From: Sporosarcina sp.
GTDB taxonomy: Bacteria; Bacillota; Bacilli; Bacillales_A; Planococcaceae
Length of the DNA stretch: 49,004 bases
Assembly: GCF_029257255.1 (NCBI RefSeq)
Contig: NZ_JARICI010000057.1
Location: forward strand, 1 to 49,004
Direction: 5' to 3'
Position 1 is the stretch's first letter. Every line of letters begins with the position of its first letter. Of this stretch, positions 1 to 6,898 are shown one piece after another. The notes below the pieces were generated by a model. It made no database searches. It worked only from the letters and a program-made list of their open reading frames with translations, and was not told the origin of the DNA. The position numbers and the translations under genes were made by a program.

Positions 1-563
1 TTACGGGCACATACAAAGGAAAGCGCGTTTCTGTTCAAGGGACAGGCATGGGTGTTCCTTCTATTTCCATTTACACAACGGAATTAATGCAGGAATTCGG
101 CGTAAAAAAATTGATTCGTGTGGGAACATGCGGTGCGATTCAAAAAGACGTAAAAGTTCGCGACGTAATTTTGGCACAGGCGGCTACAACAAACTCTTCA
201 TTAAATGACGTGTCATTTGGACCAATCCGTTATGCACCGATTGCAAACTTTGATTTGCTGATGAAAGCTTACAATGCAGGGAAAGAAAAAGGCCTTCATT
301 TGCAGGTAGGTAACGTTTATACAGAAGACTTCTTCTATAATGAAGACAGTCAGCACGAGAACCTTGCACGTCATGGCGTTCTGGCTGTAGAGATGGAAGC
401 GGCGGCTCTTTATACACTAGCTGCACGCTACGGCTGCCAGGCGCTTGCTGTATTAACAGTAAGTGACCACATTCTGACAGGTGAAATTACGACACCTGAT
501 GAGCGTCAAACTACTTTCAATGAAATGATCGAAGTAGCACTAGAAACAGCAATTGCTGAGTAA
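1..563 (+). CDS. deoD: Purine nucleoside phosphorylase DeoD type, 3' part
   Basis: The gene enters from the left edge already in frame (first whole codon at position 3), so about the first 45-50 residues are missing. The enzyme reversibly phosphorolyses purine (deoxy)nucleosides to base and (deoxy)ribose-1-phosphate in the cytoplasmic salvage pathway. Visible are the GTGMG and VGTCGAIQ stretches of the phosphate/nucleoside site, the VEMEAAALY segment that contacts the ribose, and TVSDHI near the end, whose Asp is the catalytic residue in hexameric DeoD enzymes. The end of the protein matches the usual family end point. A hairpin terminator follows directly, so it appears to end its transcription unit. 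An internal ATG at position 48 is not the real start, because homology continues upstream of it. Confidence 0.93.
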   Translation, partial: TGTYKGKRVSVQGTGMGVPSISIYTTELMQEFGVKKLIRVGTCGAIQKDVKVRDVILAQAATTNSSLNDVSFGPIRYAPIANFDLLMKAYNAGKEKGLHLQVGNVYTEDFFYNEDSQHENLARHGVLAVEMEAAALYTLAARYGCQALAVLTVSDHILTGEITTPDERQTTFNEMIEVALETAIAE

Positions 564-591
564 TCTATACGGAACAGAAACAGAACTTTCT

Positions 592-623
592 CGAAAAGAC
601 CGCTCTTGGCAGCGGTTCTTTTC
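592..623 (+). terminator. Terminator after deoD
   Basis: ACCGCT at 599-604 pairs with AGCGGT at 611-616 around a 6-base loop, flanked by an A-rich left side and TTCTTTTC on the right. It separates deoD from the protease gene. Confidence 0.7.
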
Positions 624-650
624 ATGAGAGTATAGAAAGTAGGGAAGACG

Positions 651-2156
651 ATGAGCGAGAACGATCCTCAAGAACACGGAATGCCTGAGCCTGAACCGGA
701 AAAAAAACCGGAACCAAGCCGGTATATCCGTATTAAACCATTTTCGTTGATCATGCTCATCTTTGCACTTGTCCTGACGACAGCAGCGGTCACCTTTGTC
801 GCATTGACAGTCGGCGAGGATAAAGTAGTAGAGGTTGTCAAACCCCAACAAGTGGGCAATGAACGGAAAGAATTTAAGAAACTTTTCGATGCATACGATC
901 AATTGAAACAAAGTTATTTTGATGATGTAGATGACACAGAAGTAATAGACGGCGCAATTAACGGTATGGTCGATGCACTCGGCGATCCGTATTCCGACTA
1001 TCTGAATGAAAAAGAAGCGAAACAGCTGAATGAAAGTATTTCTTCGAGCTTTGAAGGAATTGGTGCGGAGATACAAGAGTCAAACGGCTATATTAGTATC
1101 GTTTCGCCGATAAAGAATTCACCAGCTGAAAAAGTAGGTCTACTTCCGAATGATACGATTCTGTCTGTAGACGGAAAAAGTATTCAGGGCATGTCTTCTT
1201 CAGAAGCAGTGCTGTTAATTCGAGGAGAAAAAGGATCGACCGTAACGTTATCAGTCCAGCGCGGTAAACGTCAAGAACCGTTTAATGTGAAAATTGTACG
1301 AGATGTCATTCCAATCCATACTGTTTATGCAGAAATGCTGGATGATAAGATTGCACATATCAATATTACGTCTTTCTCTGAAAATACCTATAAAGAGTTA
1401 TTGGAATCATTAAATGAAATGACGGAAAAAGGCATGCAAGGTGTGCTGATTGATGTACGCCAAAATCCGGGTGGTATTTTGAGCGCAGCTATTGATATTT
1501 CCGATTTATTTGTCGATGAAGGCAAGGCATTATTCCAAACGCAAGAAAAAGGACGCCAGCCTGAGATCTTCCCGGCTTCAGATGGCCAAAAAGTTGAAAT
1601 TCCAGTTGCGTTAATCGTAGATGACGGCAGTGCGTCGGCTTCTGAGATTTTAGCTGGTGCTTTGAAAGAGTCTGCACATATTCCGATTGTCGGCGTGAAA
1701 ACGTTCGGTAAAGGAACGGTACAGACACCAACACAGCTGCAGGACGGTTCTAATCTCAAACTGACAACTGCGAAATGGCTGACACCTGATGGCAATTGGA
1801 TACACAAAAAAGGAATCGAGCCTGATGTCAAGGTGCCGTATCCTCCATACGCAAGCCTTCCTTTCCTCGATTCATCAGAGAAAATGACAGAAGGACAAGT
1901 ATCACCTACCGTACAAGCAGCCGAAGAGATGCTTGAAGCAGTAGGATATGATCCTGGAGAAGCAGATGGTCTATATGACAAAAGCACTTCACAGGCGGTC
2001 AAAGCACTTCAGAAGGATCTGTCAGTTGAACAGACAGGTGTACTGACTGGCGATACAACAATCGGCTTAATGCAGAAACTGCGTGACAAAATGAAAACAG
2101 ATGATCCTCAGTTATTGAAAGCGAAGGAAGTCGTCTTAAAAGAAATAAAAAAATAA
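651..2156 (+). CDS. S41 family carboxy-terminal processing protease (CtpA/CtpB type)
   Basis: A membrane-anchored serine protease of 501 residues. An acidic, proline-rich cytoplasmic N-terminus is followed by one membrane segment (about residues 31-53), a PDZ domain (about 110-205) that recognises C-termini, the S41 protease core (about 210-400), and a C-terminal peptidoglycan-binding repeat (about 420-480). In the GSASASE motif the middle Ser, S329, aligns with the Tsp nucleophile, and K354 in FGKGTVQ is the matching catalytic lysine; the 25-residue spacing equals that of E. coli Tsp. The active site should therefore face outside. B. subtilis relatives process sporulation checkpoint or envelope proteins; the actual substrate cannot be read from sequence. 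The start is ATG 651 behind GTAGGGAAG. The gene stands alone between two terminators. Confidence 0.92.
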   Translation: MSENDPQEHGMPEPEPEKKPEPSRYIRIKPFSLIMLIFALVLTTAAVTFVALTVGEDKVVEVVKPQQVGNERKEFKKLFDAYDQLKQSYFDDVDDTEVIDGAINGMVDALGDPYSDYLNEKEAKQLNESISSSFEGIGAEIQESNGYISIVSPIKNSPAEKVGLLPNDTILSVDGKSIQGMSSSEAVLLIRGEKGSTVTLSVQRGKRQEPFNVKIVRDVIPIHTVYAEMLDDKIAHINITSFSENTYKELLESLNEMTEKGMQGVLIDVRQNPGGILSAAIDISDLFVDEGKALFQTQEKGRQPEIFPASDGQKVEIPVALIVDDGSASASEILAGALKESAHIPIVGVKTFGKGTVQTPTQLQDGSNLKLTTAKWLTPDGNWIHKKGIEPDVKVPYPPYASLPFLDSSEKMTEGQVSPTVQAAEEMLEAVGYDPGEADGLYDKSTSQAVKALQKDLSVEQTGVLTGDTTIGLMQKLRDKMKTDDPQLLKAKEVVLKEIKK

Positions 2157-2176
2157 TCCGTATGACTACGGACCAG

Positions 2177-2214
2177 AAAACGCGTCCAGCTGATTTGAGC
2201 TAGGACGCGTTTTT
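2177..2214 (+). terminator. Terminator after the S41 protease
   Basis: AAAACGCGTCC pairs with GGACGCGTTTT across a short loop containing a second small AGCT/AGCT pairing, ending in a T run. A smaller CCGTA/TACGG hairpin lies just upstream at 2158-2171. Confidence 0.85.
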
Positions 2215-2237
2215 ACGGGAGAAAAGGATGATGAAAC

Positions 2238-3140
2238 ATGATTGATGTCTATTTACTGAGCGGATTTCTCGGCAGCGGGAAAACCTCATTGCTCGTACAA
2301 CTGATTGAACAAGTAAAAAAACAAGGGAAGCAGCCAGCCGTCTTAATGAATGAGTTTGGCGAAATGAATATAGACAGCCAAATTGTAGAAGAGGCAAGCG
2401 AGGTACCGCTGAAAGAACTTCTGAACGGCTGCATCTGCTGCACTGGTGCTGAATCAACAGAGGCGCAATTACAGGGATTACTGACAGATTATCCGGAAAT
2501 CGATGTACTGTTCATTGAAACAACAGGTGCCGCACATCCTGTTGAAGCGTTAGATGCCGTTTATTCTCCTTTATTTGCTGATCAATTAGATGTCAAAGGG
2601 ATTATCACGGTTGTTGATGCGAAGCGCTGGATCGACCGTGATAAGCTGTCTCCGCGGATGCATGCACTATTTCTCGAACAAATACGCCATGCGCACTTTA
2701 TGCTACTGAATAAAACAGACCTGCTCACTGCGGATGAACTGGCAACTGTGACGATGCAGGTGACGCAGTTCAACAGCTATGCACCGCTCGTTCAGACAAC
2801 TAATGCCAAAGTAGACTTCAGCTATGTTGTGAAAATGATCAATGCGGCTTCTGCACCAAAACAACCCATCACTTCTGGCAAAGGACTACCTTTGTCGTCT
2901 AAAGTACTGGCGTTCGACAGTCCAATTAATCAGGAACATTTTGAAGAGTGGGTACGTTCTCTGCCCGACTCAGTCTACCGTATGAAAGGATATATTCAGC
3001 TCGAAGGTTCCAGATACTCGCATTTGTTCCAATATGCTTACGGCATGGTCAACTGGATACCGGAATATATGCAGATTCCTTCTAAACTAGTCATCATCGG
3101 TGAACAGATTAAAGATATCGAATATAGCCCTAATAGATAA
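2238..3140 (+). CDS. CobW/G3E family GTPase, likely metallochaperone
   Basis: A 300-residue cytoplasmic P-loop GTPase of the COG0523/G3E family. The Walker A motif GFLGSGKT is at residues 9-16, the metal-binding motif GCICC near 63-67, the Walker B-like segment DVLFIETTG near 90-98, and the guanine-specificity motif NKTD near 155. A CobW C-terminal domain fills roughly the last 90 residues. Family members deliver zinc, cobalt or other metals to target enzymes. No zinc-responsive partner gene or obvious Zur box is present here, so the metal is unknown. There is no histidine-rich tail as in some zinc forms. The start is ATG 2238 behind GGAGAAAAGGATG. No clear terminator is seen downstream. Confidence 0.88.
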   Translation: MIDVYLLSGFLGSGKTSLLVQLIEQVKKQGKQPAVLMNEFGEMNIDSQIVEEASEVPLKELLNGCICCTGAESTEAQLQGLLTDYPEIDVLFIETTGAAHPVEALDAVYSPLFADQLDVKGIITVVDAKRWIDRDKLSPRMHALFLEQIRHAHFMLLNKTDLLTADELATVTMQVTQFNSYAPLVQTTNAKVDFSYVVKMINAASAPKQPITSGKGLPLSSKVLAFDSPINQEHFEEWVRSLPDSVYRMKGYIQLEGSRYSHLFQYAYGMVNWIPEYMQIPSKLVIIGEQIKDIEYSPNR

Positions 3141-3226
3141 CTGTCAACCCCATTTGAATGGCAATAACCTCACGAGACGGACAATATTACCAAAAGTAAT
3201 GAAGTGAAAACTTGAATCTGACAGGT

Positions 3227-3257
3227 TTGACGCTTTCATTGGTAAGACTGGTAATAT
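3227..3257 (+). promoter_or_regulatory. Possible promoter of the CAP-domain gene
   Basis: TTGACG at 3227-3232 and TAATAT at 3252-3257 are separated by 19 bases, slightly long for SigA. If used, transcription would begin just before the hairpin at 3269, so the transcript would start with the masking structure. Confidence 0.35.
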
Positions 3258-3268
3258 TCATCAGAAAT

Positions 3269-3312
3269 CCTCCTTTTCTTAAACGTTATGATTGGTCACG
3301 TAGAAAAGGAGG
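3269..3312 (+). promoter_or_regulatory. Hairpin masking the Shine-Dalgarno of the CAP-domain gene
   Basis: CCTCCTTTTCT at 3269-3279 is the exact reverse complement of AGAAAAGGAGG at 3302-3312, with a 22-base loop. The right arm contains the whole ribosome binding site of the gene starting at 3320. Such pairing would block translation until opened by heat, a ligand, a protein or an antisense RNA. There is no T run, so it is not a terminator. Confidence 0.7.
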
Positions 3313-3319
3313 GACCAAG

Positions 3320-4117
3320 ATGAAAAAATCGTTATCCATCATCTTATTAAGTTCAGCTATTTTATTGCCTACTCATGCAACAGAGGCAAGCACGACCAAT
3401 ACCGTTCAGACACAGGCGCATACGTATAAGTGGAAGATCGAAAATATGGAGACTAAAGATCTCTATGCTTATATTTGGAAAACATATAATTGCTATTTGA
3501 ATGGCGAGCTACAAAAGCCTCAGCCTGAAAAGCCAAGCAAGCCGGAGGTAAAGCCGCAGCAGCCTCAACAACCAAATAAACCTGTTGAGAAGCCTGAGCA
3601 AAAGCCTGTTGAGAAACCAAGCAAGCCTGTTGAAAAGCCAGTACAAAAACCAAATGTTCCAACTGAAAAGCCACAACAGCCAAGCACACCACCAACAGCT
3701 GAGAAACCACAACAGCAACAGCCGTCTGTCAATGCGAATGTCTCCGCAACTGAGCAAGCTGTTTTAGATCTAACGAATGCAGAACGCACGAAAGCAGGTC
3801 TGAAGCCATTGCAAATTGACAGCGCACTGCAAAAGTCAGCGAAACAAAAATCTGCCGATATGGCGAAGAACAATTACTTCTCCCATACGAGCCCCACATA
3901 TGGATCACCCTTTGATCAAATGAAGATGAATGGTGTTACGTATCGTGCAGCAGCAGAGAATATTGCGATGGGTCAGCGAAGCGCGCAGGAAGTCGTTACA
4001 GGATGGATGAATTCTCCAGGTCACAGACAGAATATCCTAACACCTGGATTCACGCATATCGGTATCGGCTATGATGCAAACGGAAATTACTGGACACAGC
4101 AATTCATCCAGAAATAA
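3320..4117 (+). CDS. Secreted CAP/SCP-domain protein (YkwD-like)
   Basis: A 265-residue exported protein. A signal peptide (about residues 1-24, MKKSL then a hydrophobic core ending near THATEAS) is followed by a short unique segment, a Pro/Lys/Glu/Gln-rich spacer of PEKPxKPxEKP-type repeats (about 65-135), and a CAP domain (about 140-265) with NAERTKAGL, NYFSHTSPTYG, AAENIAMG and PGHRQNIL motifs. Bacterial CAP proteins of the B. subtilis YkwD group are secreted and often wall-associated; their biochemical role is unsettled. The spacer may carry the domain through the wall. ATG 3320 was chosen because AAAGGAGG sits 8 bases upstream and the signal peptide starts there; an in-frame upstream TTG at 3212 would add 36 residues without a binding site. 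Confidence 0.88.
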   Translation: MKKSLSIILLSSAILLPTHATEASTTNTVQTQAHTYKWKIENMETKDLYAYIWKTYNCYLNGELQKPQPEKPSKPEVKPQQPQQPNKPVEKPEQKPVEKPSKPVEKPVQKPNVPTEKPQQPSTPPTAEKPQQQQPSVNANVSATEQAVLDLTNAERTKAGLKPLQIDSALQKSAKQKSADMAKNNYFSHTSPTYGSPFDQMKMNGVTYRAAAENIAMGQRSAQEVVTGWMNSPGHRQNILTPGFTHIGIGYDANGNYWTQQFIQK

Positions 4118-4119
4118 AC

Positions 4120-4155
4120 AAAAAAGACGGTGGCACATTAGCCATCGTCTTTTTG
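4120..4155. terminator. Bidirectional terminator between CAP gene and MATE gene
   Basis: AAAAAGACGGTGGC pairs with GCCATCGTCTTTTT around ACATTA. Both strands end in T runs, and the two flanking genes converge here. Confidence 0.85.
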
Positions 4156-4165
4156 TATATTTTAA

Positions 4166-5527
4166 TCACTCGAGAAACTGCCCGGTTTGTTTACCCTGAA
4201 TAAATCGTAGGCGGAATGAAAGAATGATTGCGCCGACTGTCAAGCCAGCGATCAGTCCAATCCAATAGCCGTACGCGTCAAGGTTCGTATAGGCAGCAAG
4301 TAGATAACCTGTAGGCAGGCCGATAATCCAGAATGAAATCACACCAACCAAGAATGTCATTGTGACATCTTTATACCCTCGCAACGCGCCCTGTATCGGT
4401 GCCTGAACGGCATCTGACAGCTGGAAGAACGCGGCATAGATGAAGAAATGCATAGCGAGTGTAATTATTTCAGGATCAGGCGTATACATAGAAGCAATCT
4501 GTTCACGCAACATCAGTAAGATGAATATGGATAGGAAACTGAAGAGAACCGCGAACCCAATTCCCAAATACGTATAGTGCCGCGCATCTTTCGGACGGCC
4601 TCCGCCGATTGACTGCCCCACAAGTATGGTCGTGCCCATAGAGACACTGAGAGGAACCATATAAAGCAGTGACGTAAAGTTCAACGCGATTTGATGCGCA
4701 GAAATGACTTGCGCAGTATAACTGCTCATTAATAGAGTAACAACAGAGAAGATACTGATCTCGACAAAGATCGAGAGACCGATTGGCACCCCGACCGCCA
4801 ATATTTCTTTCCATTTGACAAATGAAATCTTCGGCCAATCTCTGAACAAATCGAATTCCTTAAAATGACGGGAAGACCAGGCAATGAATGCAGCGATAAA
4901 AAACACGAGCCAATAGGTAAATCCTGAAGCGTACCCTGCACCCGCACCGCCTAATTCAGGAAAGCCAAAATTACCGAAGATCAATAAGTAGTTCAGCCCG
5001 ATATTAATAGGAGCAGAAATTAAAATAATCAGCATCGAAACACGCGTGGCTCCGAGTGCATCAAAGAACGAACGCAGTACGGTATAGGCCATCAGTGGAA
5101 CAAGACCGATACTCATTCCGGTCAGATAACTTGCTGCCACCTGCTTTACCTGTTCATCAAGCGGCATATTCATGATGGCAGGGAGCACCGCCCATTTGAT
5201 CAGAATAAAAATGATTGCCGAAAGAGTAAGAGATACGTATAATGCTTGCTGGACAGTAGGGCGTACACTTGATTTATTCCTCGCGCCGATCTGCTGTGCG
5301 ATAATAGGAGTTAGTCCCATCAAGATCCCTGCAAGTCCGGTATACACTGGTGTCCAGAAGGAAGTACCAATGGTGACACCTGCCAGATGATAGGTGTCAT
5401 AGCGGCCTGTCATTAAAATATCGAAGAATGACATTAAGTACAGGGCCACTTGGGTAATTAAGATAGGAATCATAATTTTAATGAACAATGAGATTTTATG
5501 CTGTACTGTATTTGTAGCAGAAGACAT
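4166..5527 (-). CDS. MATE family multidrug/cation efflux protein
   Basis: A 453-residue integral membrane protein with about twelve hydrophobic segments, arranged as two similar MatE halves (residues about 20-180 and 245-405). Family members use a Na+ or H+ gradient to export cationic drugs and dyes or metabolites. Visible family signatures include the first-helix segment QVALYLMSFFDILMTGR and, in the second half, VSMGTTILVGQSIGGGRPKDA. The substrate cannot be predicted. ATG 5527 follows GAGGGAATAACAATC, a good ribosome binding site. The gene is a single unit, converging on the CAP gene and divergent from murG. The C-terminus ends in a short charged tail. Confidence 0.9.
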   Translation of the reverse strand: MSSATNTVQHKISLFIKIMIPILITQVALYLMSFFDILMTGRYDTYHLAGVTIGTSFWTPVYTGLAGILMGLTPIIAQQIGARNKSSVRPTVQQALYVSLTLSAIIFILIKWAVLPAIMNMPLDEQVKQVAASYLTGMSIGLVPLMAYTVLRSFFDALGATRVSMLIILISAPINIGLNYLLIFGNFGFPELGGAGAGYASGFTYWLVFFIAAFIAWSSRHFKEFDLFRDWPKISFVKWKEILAVGVPIGLSIFVEISIFSVVTLLMSSYTAQVISAHQIALNFTSLLYMVPLSVSMGTTILVGQSIGGGRPKDARHYTYLGIGFAVLFSFLSIFILLMLREQIASMYTPDPEIITLAMHFFIYAAFFQLSDAVQAPIQGALRGYKDVTMTFLVGVISFWIIGLPTGYLLAAYTNLDAYGYWIGLIAGLTVGAIILSFRLRFIQGKQTGQFLE

Positions 5528-5636
5528 GATTGTTATTCCCTCAACTTTATCTTAGGTTCTTTTGACAACAGTCATTGTATCATGAAAAACAGAAGGAAAA
5601 TGATCGTACATAACTTATAGGGGAAGGATGTAAAGA

Positions 5637-6713
5637 ATGAAGCGACCGGTGATTGTGTTAACAGGTGGCGGTACTGCAGGACACGTTTCTGTAAATCAAG
5701 CGTTAATTCCCGTTTTTTTGGGTAAAGGATATGAAGTGCATTATATTGGTTCACATGAAGGAATCGAGAAAGAATTAATTGGAGAAGGTCATCCTGAAGT
5801 AATCTATCATGCGATACAAAGTGGCAAGCTACGGCGCTATGTTTCTATGAAAAACTTCACAGATCCTTTCCGGGTAGGTGCAGGGACTCTTCAGGCATTA
5901 CGTATTCTACGTAAACTGAAGCCTGAGATAATCTTTTCAAAGGGTGGTTTTGTTTCAGTTCCCGTCGTGATGGCGGCAAAACTTGCAAAAGTTCCTGTTG
6001 TCATACATGAATCAGACGTCACTCCGGGACTTGCGAATAAACTAGCATTACCTTTCTCCTCACAGATCTTTACGGTCTTTGAACAGACTTTGCAATATGT
6101 GCCTTCAGGGAAATCCGTTTGCACAGGACCTATTATCCGGCCGGAACTTTTCCGAGGGAGCAGGGAAGAAGGCATGAAACGTACCGGACTGACTAGAGAA
6201 CGTCCTATTTTCATTGTTATGGGTGGAAGTCAAGGATCAGCTGTTTTGAATGAAGCGGTTCGGAAAGCGCTGCCTGAGCTGCTAGAAAGATATCAGATCA
6301 TTCATCTATGCGGAAAAGGAAATGAAGAACGTTCGTTAGATGATATATCCGGTTACGTTCAGTATGAATATGTAACTGATGAACTTCCTGATTTGCTGGC
6401 GGCTGCGGACTATGCTGTATCACGCGCCGGCTCCAATGCAATATTCGAATTGCTGGCTATTCATAAGCCGATGCTACTCGTTCCGCTTGCTGCTTCTAAA
6501 AGCCGTGGAGACCAAATATTAAATGCAACCTATTTTGCTTCTAAAGGATTAGCTTTACAAGTAAAAGAGGAAGAGCTTTTGGATCAACCAATGATTGAAC
6601 GCTTCAGAAGTCTGGAACAAGAAAAAAGTCGGCTACTGTCGAATATCGAGCAGACAACTGAACCAAAAACACCCGAAAAAATGGCAGAAATGATATTGTT
6701 TTTTCAGAAATAA
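5637..6713 (+). CDS. murG: MurG, lipid II-forming N-acetylglucosaminyltransferase
   Basis: A peripheral membrane glycosyltransferase, 358 residues, that adds GlcNAc from UDP-GlcNAc to lipid I to make lipid II for peptidoglycan. The N-terminal glycine-rich loop GGGTAGHVSVN (residues about 10-20) and the HESDVTPGLANK segment are acceptor-side motifs. MGGSQGS and SRAGSNAIFELLA with SRGDQ in the C-terminal half form the UDP-GlcNAc site. The wording of these motifs (GHVSVN, SGKLRRYVS, FSKGGFVSVPVV) is the Staphylococcus/B. cereus type, not the B. subtilis mra-cluster type. It lies alone, outside any division and cell wall cluster, so a second copy elsewhere is possible. ATG 5637 follows AGGGGAAGGATG. 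Confidence 0.9.
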   Translation: MKRPVIVLTGGGTAGHVSVNQALIPVFLGKGYEVHYIGSHEGIEKELIGEGHPEVIYHAIQSGKLRRYVSMKNFTDPFRVGAGTLQALRILRKLKPEIIFSKGGFVSVPVVMAAKLAKVPVVIHESDVTPGLANKLALPFSSQIFTVFEQTLQYVPSGKSVCTGPIIRPELFRGSREEGMKRTGLTRERPIFIVMGGSQGSAVLNEAVRKALPELLERYQIIHLCGKGNEERSLDDISGYVQYEYVTDELPDLLAAADYAVSRAGSNAIFELLAIHKPMLLVPLAASKSRGDQILNATYFASKGLALQVKEEELLDQPMIERFRSLEQEKSRLLSNIEQTTEPKTPEKMAEMILFFQK

Positions 6714-6828
6714 CAGATAACAACCAACAGTAAAACCTAATAATTAACACTGTTTTCATTGATTTTTTATTATCTTCTTATAAATGTTTACAACTTCGTA
6801 TTAATCCCTTTCAGTTCTAGGATTTGCG

Positions 6829-6837
6829 TGCTATTAT
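6829..6837 (+). promoter_or_regulatory. Possible extended -10 promoter of odhAB
   Basis: TGCTATTAT at 6829-6837 has the extended TGnTATtaT form about 60 bases before the odhA start. No convincing -35 element is seen. Confidence 0.35.
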
Positions 6838-6898
6838 TGTAAAGAAGTATTTAAAATAATCACAACAAGCCAATAGGCAAATGTGGAGGTCATATTAC

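Noticed and set aside
540..2002. Long minus-strand open frames over the deoD end and the S41 protease
   Set aside because: Shadows of conserved plus-strand genes; low-complexity composition and no plausible starts.
3212..3319. N-terminal extension of the CAP-domain protein from TTG 3212
   Set aside because: No ribosome binding site, it would bury the signal peptide, and it overlaps the leader hairpin.
3520..3720. Repetitive CCT/AAG-rich stretch resembling a short tandem repeat or CRISPR-like array
   Set aside because: It encodes the Pro/Lys/Glu spacer of the CAP protein in frame; unit length is irregular and there are no unique spacers.
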